DNA of 64,000 bases from JAZDCJ01 sp036311985 (GCF_036311985.1 NZ_JAZDCJ010000006.1), one strand, 5' to 3'. Positions 17,731 through 26,913 are shown, counted from the stretch's first letter. Numbers and translations: made by a program. Notes: a model not told the origin generated them from the sequence alone.

Positions 17731-18579
17731 ATGCTGCGAGTTGCCGTGCCCAACAAGGGCGCCCTGTCCGAAGCCGCCTCCGCGATGCTGAGCGAGGCGG
17801 GATACCGCCAGCGCCGCGACAACCGCGAGCTCGTGATGGTGGATCCCGACAACGACGTGGAGTTCTTCTACCTGCGGCCGCGCGACATCGCGGTGTACGT
17901 CGGACGGGGCATCCTGGACGTCGGCATCACCGGCCGCGATCTCTTCCTCGACGCCGAGGTCAATGGAGACGCCGAGGAGATCCTGCCCCTCGGTCTCGGC
18001 GCCTCGACCTTCCGCTTCGCGGGGCCCGTCGGGGACTTCGGCCAGGCGGCCGAGCTCTCCGGCCGGCGGATCGCCACGAGCTATGACGGGCTCCTGCGCG
18101 GGTACCTCGCCCGGCAGGGCATCGACGCCAAGGTCGTCCGCCTCGACGGCGCCGTGGAGTCCTCGGTCCGCCTCGGCGTGGCCGACGCGATCGCCGACGT
18201 CGTCGAGACGGGCAACACGCTCAAGGCGGCCGGGATGGAGACCTTCGGGGAACCGATCCTGCACTCCGAGGCCGTGCTGATCGGCCGGACCGGGGAGAAC
18301 CCGTCCGGGCTCGACGTGCTCAAGCGCCGCCTCACGGGCGTGCTCGTGGCCCGCCGCTACGTGATGCTGGACTACGACATCCGCAAGGAGCTCGCCGACG
18401 AGGCCTGCCGCCTGACGCCGGGCCTCGAATCACCGACCGTCTCGCCGCTGCAGGACTCCGAATGGGTCGCCGTGCGGGCCATGGTCAAGAAGAACCAGAC
18501 CAACAACATCATGGACGAGCTCTACGATCTGGGAGCCCGGGCCATCCTGGTCACCAACATCCACGCCATCCGCATCTGA
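17731..18579 (+). CDS. hisG: ATP phosphoribosyltransferase, long form
   Basis: First and feedback-controlled step of histidine synthesis. It has 282 residues: the catalytic periplasmic-binding-like domains begin MLRVAVPNKGALS and include ADAIADVVETGNTLKAAG, the phosphate-binding loop. The last 75 or so residues (SPLQDSEWVAVRAMV to the C-terminus) form the ACT-like regulatory domain of the long HisG type, which binds histidine. AAGGAAG precedes the ATG. It is followed seven bases later by hisF. Confidence 0.97.
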   Translation: MLRVAVPNKGALSEAASAMLSEAGYRQRRDNRELVMVDPDNDVEFFYLRPRDIAVYVGRGILDVGITGRDLFLDAEVNGDAEEILPLGLGASTFRFAGPVGDFGQAAELSGRRIATSYDGLLRGYLARQGIDAKVVRLDGAVESSVRLGVADAIADVVETGNTLKAAGMETFGEPILHSEAVLIGRTGENPSGLDVLKRRLTGVLVARRYVMLDYDIRKELADEACRLTPGLESPTVSPLQDSEWVAVRAMVKKNQTNNIMDELYDLGARAILVTNIHAIRI

Positions 18580-18586
18580 GGTCCCC

Positions 18587-19357
18587 GTGAGCGTAGCCAT
18601 CCGAGTCATTCCCTGCCTGGACGTCGATGCCGGCCGGGTCGTCAAGGGCGTCAACTTCGAGGGCCTGCGCGATGCGGGCGACCCCGTGGAGCTGGCCAAG
18701 CGCTACAACGCCGCCGGTGCCGACGAGCTGACGTTCCTGGACGTCACGGCCTCCTCCGGCAACCGCGAGACGACGTTCGACGTCGTCGGCCACACGGCCG
18801 AGGAGGTCTTCATCCCCCTGACCGTCGGGGGCGGGGTACGCACGGTGGACGACGTCGACCGCTTGCTGCGCGCCGGCGCGGACAAGGCCTCCATCAACAC
18901 CGCCGCCGTGGCGCGTCCCGAGGTGATCAACGAGATCACCGAGCGCTTCGGCTCCCAGGTGCTCGTCCTGTCCCTCGACGCCCGCCGCACGCAGGATGCG
19001 GGGTGCCCCTCCGGATTCGAGGTCACGACCCACGGCGGGCGCACGGGAACGGGGATCGACGCCGTGGCCTGGGCGCGCGACGCGGCCGCGCGCGGCGTGG
19101 GCGAGATCCTGTTGAACTCGATCGACGCCGACGGGACCCAGCAGGGCTTCGACCTGGAGATGATCCGGGCCGTGCGCGCCGCTGTCACCGTGCCGCTCAT
19201 CGCCTCGGGCGGTGCCGGCGGACCGGAACACTTCCCGTCGGCCATCGCCGCGGGGGCCGACGCCGTGCTCGCCGCGTCGATCTTCCACTTCGGTCCCGTG
19301 GACATGATCGCCCGCGTCAAGCAGGCCATCGAGGAGGCTGGTTTCCCTGTTCGTTGA
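18587..19357 (+). CDS. hisF: imidazole glycerol phosphate synthase, cyclase subunit
   Basis: Works with HisH to form imidazole glycerol phosphate and AICAR. It is a TIM barrel of 256 residues with RVIPCLDVDAGRVVKGVNF at the start (catalytic aspartate in CLDVD) and ILLNSIDADGTQQGFD with the second catalytic aspartate. The start is a GTG. hisH, hisA, hisB, hisC and hisD are not in the window. A broken acetyltransferase follows directly. Confidence 0.97.
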   Translation: MSVAIRVIPCLDVDAGRVVKGVNFEGLRDAGDPVELAKRYNAAGADELTFLDVTASSGNRETTFDVVGHTAEEVFIPLTVGGGVRTVDDVDRLLRAGADKASINTAAVARPEVINEITERFGSQVLVLSLDARRTQDAGCPSGFEVTTHGGRTGTGIDAVAWARDAAARGVGEILLNSIDADGTQQGFDLEMIRAVRAAVTVPLIASGGAGGPEHFPSAIAAGADAVLAASIFHFGPVDMIARVKQAIEEAGFPVR

Positions 19358-19376
19358 ACCCGCCTACCTCGATGGG

Positions 19377-20101
19377 TTGATGGATGCCGGCTGGCCCGCC
19401 GTCGAACGCGGCCGGGTGGAGGGCTGGACCCTGCGCTTCTCCGCCGGGGTCACGCAGCGAGCCAACTCCGTCCTGCCGGCGGGTGAGCCGGGCGACCTCG
19501 AGGCCGCGGTGGCGGAGGTCGAGCGGCGCTGCGCCGAACGGTGGCTCGACCCCGTGTTCCAGATCAGCCCGGCCGCACGCCCGGAAGGGCTCGTGGACTT
19601 CCTCGTCCACCGCGGTTACACGGCCGGCTCGCCGACGCTCGTGCAGTTCATGGACGCCCACGACCTGGCCCGCTTCGGCGACCGGAGCGCGGAGCCGGAG
19701 ATCGGGTTGTCCGATGCGCCCGACGCCGAATGGCTCGAGCTCTTCTGGGCCCAGGAGGGCCCGCAGGAGGAAGACGCGCAGACCGTCTCGACGCGCATCC
19801 TGACCGGGGCGCCGGCCGTCTATGCGGCCGTGCGGATCGAGGGGCGCATTCAGGCGATCGCCCGCATGGCCGTCGTCGACGGGCACGGCGGGATCTATTG
19901 CCTCGTGACGCGCCCGGACGCGCGCCGACAGGGCCTGGCCCGCCGGGGGTCCTGGAAGCGCTGCTCGGCGAGGCCTCGGCGCGCGGGCTGGACGGCGTCT
20001 GGCTGCAGGTCCGGGAGTCCAACGTGGGGGCGATCGTCCTCTACCACGCGCTGGGATTCACGACCGTCTCGAGCTACTACTACCTCACGCGATCCCTCTA
20101 G
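19377..20101 (+). pseudogene. GNAT acetyltransferase, interrupted by a one-base frameshift
   Basis: A two-domain GNAT protein of the GWTLRF..GVTQRANSVLP type, common in Actinobacteria. The first reading frame runs through RPDARRQGLARR, the acetyl-CoA loop, to about 19944. The rest of motif A and motif B (GVLEALLGEASARGLDGVWL, then SNVGAIVLYHALGF) is in another frame. Adding one G to the GGGGG run at 19945-19949 restores a continuous protein. So this is a recent frameshift, a sequencing error or a programmed -1 slip. The TTG at 19377 or ATG at 19380 is a tentative start; homology seems to begin slightly earlier. It follows hisF closely. Confidence 0.8.
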
Positions 20102-20119
20102 CCGCGGGCGGGTCCGCTC

Positions 20120-20761
20120 TCAGCTGCCGAGCTCGGCGCTCGAGAGCAGCGCGACGGCGTCGGGGGAGCCCTCGAAGGTCACGAGGGCGTGTCCGCGCCG
20201 GCCGTGGGCGTGCATCAGCAGCTCCTGCGGCTCGCCCGTGATCGCGACGGACGTCGCGGCCTTCCTCACGACGTGGCGCTGTCCGTCGGGACGGACCAGG
20301 ATGATGCCGACGTCGACGCCGCGGTAGAGCAGGGCCGAGCTGCGCACGAGCGCGCGCCACAGCTCCTCGGAGTACTCGGTGTCCAGGACGCGCGGCGCCC
20401 AGCGGTCGGAGGCGCGGCGGACGTCTTCCGTGTGCACGAAGTACTCGACGAGGTTCGCGGCGTGGTCCAGCGCGGGCACGCGCAGCGGGTGCAGCCGCGA
20501 GGGCCCCCGGCGGAAGCGGGAGACGAGCCGGGCCAGCCCTTCCGGCTCGGCGGCGGCGTCGGACCAGCGGGCCAGGAGGCGCTCCATGCGGGGACGGAGG
20601 GCGTCGAGGCCGATCCCCGCGGCGAGGGGATGGTGTTCGCGGAGCACGAGGTGCGCCGCGAGGTGCCGTACCTGCCAGCCGGTGCAAAGCGTCGGTGCTT
20701 GGGGCCCCGCTGCCAGCAGGACCTCGGCCAGGACTTCGCGAGAAGGCGGTACGAATCTCAT
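20120..20761 (-). CDS. TIGR03085-type metal-binding protein, mycothiol-dependent DinB-like superfamily
   Basis: A 213-residue protein of the maleylpyruvate-isomerase/DinB-like superfamily. The N-terminal helix LCTGWQVRHLAAHLVLRE carries one metal-site histidine, and NLVEYFVHTEDVRRA carries the others. In Actinobacteria such proteins often use mycothiol, but the reaction here is unknown. I start it at the ATG at 20761 because a TAGTTT -10 ends seven bases upstream on the minus strand; an earlier in-frame ATG would include non-conserved residues. It is divergent from hisI. Confidence 0.8.
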   Translation of the reverse strand: MRFVPPSREVLAEVLLAAGPQAPTLCTGWQVRHLAAHLVLREHHPLAAGIGLDALRPRMERLLARWSDAAAEPEGLARLVSRFRRGPSRLHPLRVPALDHAANLVEYFVHTEDVRRASDRWAPRVLDTEYSEELWRALVRSSALLYRGVDVGIILVRPDGQRHVVRKAATSVAITGEPQELLMHAHGRRGHALVTFEGSPDAVALLSSAELGS

Positions 20762-20768
20762 CACTGTG

Positions 20769-20774
20769 AAACTA
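20769..20774 (-). promoter_or_regulatory. -10 element of the TIGR03085-type gene
   Basis: On the minus strand TAGTTT is followed after seven bases by the ATG at 20761, with no ribosome binding site. It suggests a leaderless transcript. Confidence 0.45.
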
Positions 20775-20843
20775 GCACGGAGCGGCGGCCTTTCGGAGAC
20801 CATGAAGCCGTCATCCACTGCGTGGCGTGGCCGCCCGAGCGTC

Positions 20844-20849
20844 TAGACT
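20844..20849 (+). promoter_or_regulatory. -10 element for leaderless hisI
   Basis: TAGACT followed by GG ends seven bases before the hisI ATG. The same TAGACTGG octamer occurs at the def, rpsA, coaE, yigZ and AI-2E transporter promoters in this window. Confidence 0.55.
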
Positions 20850-20856
20850 GGCTGCG

Positions 20857-21273
20857 ATGTCGCACAACCCAGCCACCCCCGGCCGCGAGGCCCCCGAATC
20901 CACCGCCGCCGGACGGCTCGATCCCGGCGTCGCGGCGCGCCTGAAGAAGGACGGCGACGGGCTTGTCGCCGCCATCATCCAGCAGCACGGCACCGGCGAG
21001 GTGCTGATGCTCGGATGGATGGACGAGGAGGCGCTGCGCCGCACGCTGACCGAGGGCCGCGTCACGTTCTGGTCCCGCTCGCGCCGCGAGTACTGGCGCA
21101 AGGGGGACACCTCGGGCCACGTGCAGTTCGTCCGGAGCGCCGCGCTGGACTGCGACGGCGACGCCCTCCTGGTCCAGGTGGAGCAGATCGGGGCGGCCTG
21201 CCACACGGGCACGCGCACGTGCTTCGACGGGCGGGGACTCGCCGCCGTCGCCGGGCACCCCACGGACCACTGA
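20857..21273 (+). CDS. hisI: phosphoribosyl-AMP cyclohydrolase
   Basis: Third step of histidine synthesis, opening the adenine ring of phosphoribosyl-AMP. The 138 residues show VLMLGWMDEEALRRTL, WSRSRREYWRKGDTSGH and the metal-binding DCDGDALLVQV followed by ACHTGTRTCF. The start is the ATG at 20857, seven bases after a -10. It is 40 bases upstream of trpE and may be co-transcribed with it, linking histidine and tryptophan synthesis. Confidence 0.96.
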   Translation: MSHNPATPGREAPESTAAGRLDPGVAARLKKDGDGLVAAIIQQHGTGEVLMLGWMDEEALRRTLTEGRVTFWSRSRREYWRKGDTSGHVQFVRSAALDCDGDALLVQVEQIGAACHTGTRTCFDGRGLAAVAGHPTDH

Positions 21274-21313
21274 CCAGAACCACCTGCAACCGCACCACGG
21301 AGAGCGCCACAGC

Positions 21314-22864
21314 ATGCACCAGCTTGGGGTCGTAGGACCCACCCTCGACGAGTTCCGCGCCCTGGCCCCCGGCCGCCGCGTGATCCCCGTGACGCTGCGC
21401 GTCCTGGCCGACGAGCTGACGCCCATCGCGATCTACAACCGCCTCGCGCAGGGCCGTCCCGGCACCTTCCTCATGGAGAGCGCCGCGGCGGGCGGCGTGT
21501 GGAGCCGCCACTCGTTCATCGGCGTCGATTCGCCGGCCACGCTGACGACGCGGGACGGCAGGGCGCACTGGATCGGCGAGACTCCCGCGGGCATCCCGAC
21601 AGGGGGCAGCGTCGTGGACGTCCTGCGGGACACGGTCGCCTTCCTCAAGACGGAACCCCTGCCCGGCCTGCCGCCGCTGACCTCCGGCATGGTGGGCTTC
21701 ATCGGCTGGGACTGCGTGCGCTATTGGGAGAAGCTGCCGAGCCCCCCGCTGGACGACCTGGGCCTGCCCGAGCTCGCCATGAACCTCGTCGGGGACATGG
21801 CTGTGCACGACAACACGGACGGGACCGTGACCCTCATCGCCAACGCGATCAACCACGACGGCGCGGCGACGGGTGTCGACGCGGCCTACGCGCACGCCGT
21901 CGAGCGCCTCGAGGCCATGCTGGAGCAGCTCGGCGCCCCGCGCGGGGCCCATCTGGCCGCGTTCTCCGGGACCGACGTGCCCACGCAGGAACTCATGGAC
22001 TCCGTCACGCACAGCTGGGACGAGGACGGCTACCGGGCCGCCATCCTGCGCGGCAAGGAGGCGATCGTGGACGGCGACGTCTTCCAGGTCGTCGTCTCGC
22101 GCCGCTTCGAGCTGGAGACGGGCGCCTCCCCGCTGGACGTGTACCGGATCCTGCGCACCACGAATCCGAGCCCCTACATGTACCTCTACAACCTGCAGGA
22201 CCACGACGGCCGCCCCTACGCGATCGTCGGCTCCTCGCCGGAGGCGCTCGTGACCGTGGACGGCCGCCAGGTCGTCACGCACCCGATCGCGGGGTCGCGG
22301 CCCCGCGGGGGCGACTTCGAGGCCGATGTCCTGCTCGAGAAGGACCTCCTGGAGGACGAGAAGGAGCGGGCCGAGCACCTCATGCTCGTCGACCTCTCCC
22401 GCAACGACCTGTCCAAGGTCTGCGTCCCCGGGACCGTCGAGGTGAGCCAGTTCATGGAGGTCGAGCGCTTCAGCCACATCATGCACCTCGTCTCCAATGT
22501 CGTCGGGCACCTCGCCGAGGACGCCACGGCCTACGACGTCCTGGCCGCGACCTTCCCGGCCGGGACCCTGTCCGGCGCGCCGAAGCCCCGCGCCCTGCGC
22601 CTGCTGGACGAGATGGAACCCCACCGGAGGGGCATCTACGGCGGCGTGGTCGGCTACCTCGATTTCGCGGGGGACATGGACCTGGCGATCGCCATCCGCT
22701 CGGCCCTGCTCAAGGACGGCCGGGCCTATGTCCAGGCCGGGGGCGGGATCGTGGCGGACTCCCAGCTCGACGCCGAGGCCCAGGAGAGCGTGAACAAGAC
22801 CGCGGCACCGCTGCGCGCCGTCTGGGCGGCCGGGACCATGGCCGCGGCCCGGCAGGAGGCGTGA
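21314..22864 (+). CDS. trpE: anthranilate synthase component I
   Basis: Converts chorismate to anthranilate with the glutaminase TrpG, which is not in the window. It has 516 residues. The N-terminal region has the tryptophan-sensing FLMESA motif (the LLES equivalent), and the C-terminal chorismate-binding domain has PIAGSRPRG, DLSRNDLSKV and FPAGTLSGAPK. The ATG at 21314 is preceded by CGGAGAG. The stop overlaps the next gene (TGATG). It is expected to be feedback-inhibited by tryptophan. Confidence 0.97.
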   Translation: MHQLGVVGPTLDEFRALAPGRRVIPVTLRVLADELTPIAIYNRLAQGRPGTFLMESAAAGGVWSRHSFIGVDSPATLTTRDGRAHWIGETPAGIPTGGSVVDVLRDTVAFLKTEPLPGLPPLTSGMVGFIGWDCVRYWEKLPSPPLDDLGLPELAMNLVGDMAVHDNTDGTVTLIANAINHDGAATGVDAAYAHAVERLEAMLEQLGAPRGAHLAAFSGTDVPTQELMDSVTHSWDEDGYRAAILRGKEAIVDGDVFQVVVSRRFELETGASPLDVYRILRTTNPSPYMYLYNLQDHDGRPYAIVGSSPEALVTVDGRQVVTHPIAGSRPRGGDFEADVLLEKDLLEDEKERAEHLMLVDLSRNDLSKVCVPGTVEVSQFMEVERFSHIMHLVSNVVGHLAEDATAYDVLAATFPAGTLSGAPKPRALRLLDEMEPHRRGIYGGVVGYLDFAGDMDLAIAIRSALLKDGRAYVQAGGGIVADSQLDAEAQESVNKTAAPLRAVWAAGTMAAARQEA

Positions 22865-23511
22865 TGCCCGCCGAGGGCGTCCGGCGCCGCCCGGGCCGCC
22901 GCGGCGTCGTCCTCGCCGCCATCGCCGGGGCGGGCCTCGCGCTCGCCGGGACCACGCAGACCTGGATCCAGGTCCTCCCCGCCGCGGGTTCCGTGGTCCG
23001 CGCGCCCATCGACGTCCCGGGTTCCTCGGCGGCTGCCGCTGTCGCCGCCCTCGCGGTGGTCTCCCTCGCCGGGGCGGTCGCCGCGGCGATTGCCGGCCGC
23101 GTCGCCCGGATCGTCATCGCCGTGCTCCTGGCCGTCGCCGGGATCGGCATCGCCGCCTCGGCGGCGACCGTCTTCGCCGATCCGCGGCGCGCCGCCGCGG
23201 GGGTCGTCGGCGAGGCGGCGGGCACCGCCACCGTTCCCGGGGACTACGCGGTGACGGCGTGGCCCGTCCTCGTCGCCGTGGCAGGGGCCTGCGTCCTGGC
23301 GGCCGCCGTCGCCCTCGTCGTCGTGGGCCGGCACTGGAACGCCGATCGCAAGTACGACCCGGCCGCTGCCGCCGTTCCGGCCGGTACCGGTTCCGGGGAC
23401 GCCGTCGACGGCCCGCAGGCGGCCGAGCCGGGCGGCCGGTCCGCACCGGCACCGTTGGACGAGATCGACGGATGGGACAGCCTCTCCCGGGGCGAGGACC
23501 CGACCCGCTGA
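22864..23511 (+). CDS. Trp-operon-associated membrane protein (Trp_oprn_chp family)
   Basis: A 215-residue protein with four hydrophobic segments (about 15-30, 55-75, 78-100 and 128-152) and a hydrophilic, acidic C-terminal tail. It matches the actinobacterial family always found between trpE and trpC (TIGR02234). Its function is unknown; transport or regulation of tryptophan has been suggested only from context. The ATG overlaps the trpE stop, indicating tight coupling. Confidence 0.85.
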   Translation: MPAEGVRRRPGRRGVVLAAIAGAGLALAGTTQTWIQVLPAAGSVVRAPIDVPGSSAAAAVAALAVVSLAGAVAAAIAGRVARIVIAVLLAVAGIGIAASAATVFADPRRAAAGVVGEAAGTATVPGDYAVTAWPVLVAVAGACVLAAAVALVVVGRHWNADRKYDPAAAAVPAGTGSGDAVDGPQAAEPGGRSAPAPLDEIDGWDSLSRGEDPTR

Positions 23512-23627
23512 TCCGGGGCCCTTCCACGGGCGCAACATGGCCCGCGTCCCCGCCGCTCCATGGCAGAATGGATCACGATCCACCGGGGCAGCGCCCCGCC
23601 AGCACTGCGATGAGGAGTACCAGAGCC

Positions 23628-23897
23628 ATGGCCACGAACGCCACCGTCCAGACCCCCGAAGGCGTCGATCCGATGCACGCCGAACCGGTCGGCCACGGCA
23701 ACAGCGTCGCCGCATGGGCCACCGTGGGCGTCATGATGGTCGGCAGCGTCATCGCCTGCCTCGGTTTCGCCCTGACCCTGATCCCGGTGCTCGCCGTCGG
23801 CGTCGCCCTCATCCCCGTGGGACTCGTCCTCGGCGGCGTGCTGAAGAAGGCCGGCTACGGCGTCGGCGGCAGCAAGTCCAAGAACAACGGACACTAG
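23628..23897 (+). CDS. small membrane protein, HGxxPAAW family
   Basis: An 89-residue protein with the family mark HGNSVAAWATVGVMM (a variant of HGxxPAAW) followed by two transmembrane helices and a basic GGSKSKNNGH end. Such proteins sit between trpE and trpC across the Micrococcales; their role is unknown. GAGGAG lies 11-16 bases before the ATG. trpC starts two bases after its stop. Confidence 0.85.
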   Translation: MATNATVQTPEGVDPMHAEPVGHGNSVAAWATVGVMMVGSVIACLGFALTLIPVLAVGVALIPVGLVLGGVLKKAGYGVGGSKSKNNGH

Positions 23898-23899
23898 GC

Positions 23900-24727
23900 G
23901 TGAGCGTCCTCGATCAGATCATCGAGGGTGTCCGTGAAGATCTCGAGCGCCGCCGTGCGGAGATCGCGCTCGAGGAGCTGAAGCAGCGCGCCCTCGACGC
24001 ACCCGCGGCCCACGATGCCTACGCGGCCCTCGGCGGCGGATCGCCCGCCGAACGGGACAACAGGCTGAGGGTCGTCGCCGAGGTCAAGCGCAAGAGCCCG
24101 TCCAAGGGCGCGCTCGCCGACATCCCCGAACCCGCCGTGCTCGCGGCCGACTATGCGGCGGGCGGCGCCTCCGTCATCTCCGTCCTCACCGAGGAACGGC
24201 GCTTCGGCGGATCACTCGCCGACTTCGATGCCGTGCGGGCCGCCGTCGTCACGCCGCTGCTGCGCAAGGACTTCATCGTCGACGAGTACCAGGTCTGGGA
24301 AGCGCGCGCCCACGGGGCCGACCTCGTCCTGCTCATCGTCGCCGCCCTCGACGACGCCGGGCTGGCCCGCCTCCTGGACCTCGCCCGGACGCTCGGGATG
24401 GAGGCCCTCGTCGAGACCCACACCGAGGAGGAGGTCCAGCGGGCCGTCGCCGCCGGCGCCAGGATCATCGGCGTCAACGTGCGCAACCTCAAGACCCTCG
24501 ACGTCGACCGCTCCACCTTCGCCCGGCTCGCCGCCTCGATCCCGTCCGAGGCCGTGATCGTCGCCGAGTCCGGCGTCCGCGACGCCGCCGACGTCGCCGG
24601 CTATGCCGCCCAGGGGGCCGACGCCGTCCTGGTCGGCGAGGCCCTGGTCAAGGACCGGGAGCCGCGCGAAGCCGTCGCGGCGTTCATCGCAGCCGGGACC
24701 GCGGCGCGCCCCGCCCGAACAGCCTGA
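23900..24727 (+). CDS. trpC: indole-3-glycerol phosphate synthase
   Basis: Closes the indole ring in tryptophan synthesis. It is a TIM barrel of 275 residues with VVAEVKRKSPSKG (catalytic lysine), SVLTEERRFGGSL, LLRKDFIVDEYQ and VAESGV. The start is a GTG two bases after the small membrane protein. trpD and trpF are absent from the cluster; Actinobacteria commonly use PriA (HisA) for the TrpF step and keep trpD elsewhere. A small perfect hairpin (CCGGTCC/GGACCGG, 24734-24752) separates it from trpB. Confidence 0.96.
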   Translation: MSVLDQIIEGVREDLERRRAEIALEELKQRALDAPAAHDAYAALGGGSPAERDNRLRVVAEVKRKSPSKGALADIPEPAVLAADYAAGGASVISVLTEERRFGGSLADFDAVRAAVVTPLLRKDFIVDEYQVWEARAHGADLVLLIVAALDDAGLARLLDLARTLGMEALVETHTEEEVQRAVAAGARIIGVNVRNLKTLDVDRSTFARLAASIPSEAVIVAESGVRDAADVAGYAAQGADAVLVGEALVKDREPREAVAAFIAAGTAARPARTA

Positions 24728-24793
24728 GCGGAACCGGTCCTGAGCGGACCGGAGCCCGCAGCCCCAGCACCACCGAGACGAAGGACGGCCACC

Positions 24794-26092
24794 ATGAGCC
24801 ACAGCGCAGAACAGCCCGCGGGAGACGGCCCCGCACCGGACGCGGAGGCGTTCCTCGCCGGGCCCGGGCTGCGCCACGCGCCCGGCCCGTACTTCGGCGA
24901 CTACGGCGGCCGGTGGATGCCCGAGTCGCTCATCGCCGCGCTCGACGAGCTCCAGGACACCTTCGAGAAGGCCAAGGCCGATCCGGAGTTCATCGAGCAG
25001 GTGCGCGAGCTCAACAAGAACTACTCCGGGCGCCCGTCGCTGCTGACCGAGGCCAAGCGCTTCTCCGCGCATGCGGGCGGAGTGCGCGTCTTCCTCAAGC
25101 GGGAGGACCTGAACCACACCGGCAGCCACAAGATCAACAACGTCCTCGGCCAGGCCCTCCTGGCCAAGCGCATGGGCAAGACCCGCATCATCGCCGAGAC
25201 GGGCGCCGGCCAGCACGGCGTGGCCAGCGCCACGGCCGCCGCCCTCCTGGGCCTCGAGTGCGTGGTGTACATGGGCGCGGAGGACACGCGCCGACAGGCC
25301 CTGAACGTCGCCCGCATGCAGCTCCTCGGGGCCTCGGTGGTCCCCGTGACCGCGGGGTCCCAGACCCTCAAGGACGCCATCAACGAGGCGCTGCGGGACT
25401 GGGTCACCAACGTCGACACGACGCACTACCTCCTGGGCACGGCCGCGGGTGCGCACCCGTTCCCGGCGCTCGTGCGGTACTTCCACGAGGTCATCGGGGA
25501 CGAGGCCCGCGAGCAGGTCCTGGCCCAGACGGGCCGGCTCCCGGACGCCGTCTGCGCCTGCATCGGCGGAGGCTCGAACGCGATCGGCATCTTCCACGGG
25601 TTCCTCGACGACCCCTCCGTCGAGCTGTACGGCTTCGAGGCCGGAGGCGACGGCGTCGACACGGGCCGCCACGCGGCGACCATCACGCTCGGCCGGCCCG
25701 GCGTGCTGCACGGGGCGCGGAGCTACCTCATGCAGGACGAGGACGGCCAGACCATCGAATCCCATTCGATCTCGGCCGGGCTCGACTACCCCGGCGTCGG
25801 GCCCGAGCACTCCTACCTCCACGACATCGGCCGGGTGAAGTACGAGCCCATCACCGACACGGAGGCCATGGAGGCCTTCAGCCTGCTGTGCCGCACCGAG
25901 GGGATCATCCCCGCGATCGAGTCCGCCCACGCCCTGGCCGGAGCGCTGAAGGTGGGCCGCCGGGCGGCCGGGTCCGCGGCGGACCCGGGCGACGTCGTCG
26001 TCCTCGTGAACCTCTCGGGGCGCGGGGACAAGGACGTCGGCACGGCGGCCGAATGGTTCAACCTCATCGAGAACGCCGAAGGGCAGGCCTAG
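24794..26092 (+). CDS. trpB: tryptophan synthase beta chain
   Basis: PLP enzyme joining indole and serine. It has 432 residues, starting with a non-conserved tail of about 30 followed by GPYFGDYGGRWMPE. The PLP lysine is in HTGSHKINN, the phosphate loop is GGGSNAIG and the ammonium or indole tunnel region is ETGAGQHGVA. GACGAAGGACGG precedes the ATG. It is followed by trpA after two bases; the two subunits form an alpha2-beta2 complex. Confidence 0.97.
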   Translation: MSHSAEQPAGDGPAPDAEAFLAGPGLRHAPGPYFGDYGGRWMPESLIAALDELQDTFEKAKADPEFIEQVRELNKNYSGRPSLLTEAKRFSAHAGGVRVFLKREDLNHTGSHKINNVLGQALLAKRMGKTRIIAETGAGQHGVASATAAALLGLECVVYMGAEDTRRQALNVARMQLLGASVVPVTAGSQTLKDAINEALRDWVTNVDTTHYLLGTAAGAHPFPALVRYFHEVIGDEAREQVLAQTGRLPDAVCACIGGGSNAIGIFHGFLDDPSVELYGFEAGGDGVDTGRHAATITLGRPGVLHGARSYLMQDEDGQTIESHSISAGLDYPGVGPEHSYLHDIGRVKYEPITDTEAMEAFSLLCRTEGIIPAIESAHALAGALKVGRRAAGSAADPGDVVVLVNLSGRGDKDVGTAAEWFNLIENAEGQA

Positions 26093-26094
26093 CC

Positions 26095-26913
26095 ATGACG
26101 GACTCCATCCTCCCCGCGCCGGCCACGCACGCCAGCAAGTCCGCGGCCGCGATCGAACGGGCCAGGGCCGCTGGCCGACCGGCGCTGATCTGCTACCTCC
26201 CGGCCGGTTTCCCGGACGTGCAGACCACGATCGACGCCGCCGTCGCGATGGCCGAGAACGGTGCCGACGTGATTGAGATCGGGATCCCCTATTCCGATCC
26301 CGTCATGGACGGGCACGTCATCCAGGCGGCCACCGTCCAGGCCCTCGCGGACGGCTTCCGCGTCGCCCAGGTCTTCGAGATCGTCCGGGGCATCACCTCC
26401 CGCTGCGACGCGGCCGTGCTCGTGATGACCTACTGGAACCCCGTCCTCCGGCTCGGCGTGGACGAGTTCTCCCGCCGCCTCGCCGAGGCCGGGGGCGCCG
26501 GGCTCATCACGCCCGACCTGATTCCCGATGAGGCCGCCGAATGGTTCGAGGCCTCGGACCGCTACGGACTGGACCGCGTGTTCCTCGTGGCGCCCAGTTC
26601 CACGCCGGAGCGCATGAAGGCCACCGTCGAGGCGAGCCGCGGGTTTGTCTACTGCGTCTCCATCATGGGCGTGACCGGCGCGCGGGACAGCGTCTCGAGC
26701 GCCGCCGAGGCCGTCGTCGAGGCCGCACATGCCGCCGGTGCCGAGCGGGCGTGCGTCGGGCTCGGCGTCTCCGCCGCCGCGCACGTGCGCGAGATCGGCG
26801 CATACGCCGACGGGGTCATCGTCGGGACCGCGCTCGTGGCCGCCCTCCGTGACGGGGGAGTCGACGCCGTCGCACGCCTGACCGCCGAGCTCAGCGGCCG
26901 CGCCGTGGCCTGA
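26095..26913 (+). CDS. trpA: tryptophan synthase alpha chain
   Basis: Releases indole from indole-3-glycerol phosphate and channels it to TrpB. It is a TIM barrel of 272 residues with LICYLPAGFPD, the catalytic glutamate in ENGADVIEIGIPYSDPVMDG, and GVTGARDSVS in the phosphate-binding half. The ATG lies two bases after the trpB stop. It is the last gene of the trp cluster; no convincing terminator is seen after it. Confidence 0.97.
   Translation: MTDSILPAPATHASKSAAAIERARAAGRPALICYLPAGFPDVQTTIDAAVAMAENGADVIEIGIPYSDPVMDGHVIQAATVQALADGFRVAQVFEIVRGITSRCDAAVLVMTYWNPVLRLGVDEFSRRLAEAGGAGLITPDLIPDEAAEWFEASDRYGLDRVFLVAPSSTPERMKATVEASRGFVYCVSIMGVTGARDSVSSAAEAVVEAAHAAGAERACVGLGVSAAAHVREIGAYADGVIVGTALVAALRDGGVDAVARLTAELSGRAVA

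Noticed and set aside
24734..24752. Attenuator between trpC and trpB
   Set aside because: A single perfect seven-base hairpin without a T tract, leader peptide or alternative structure; too little to call regulation.
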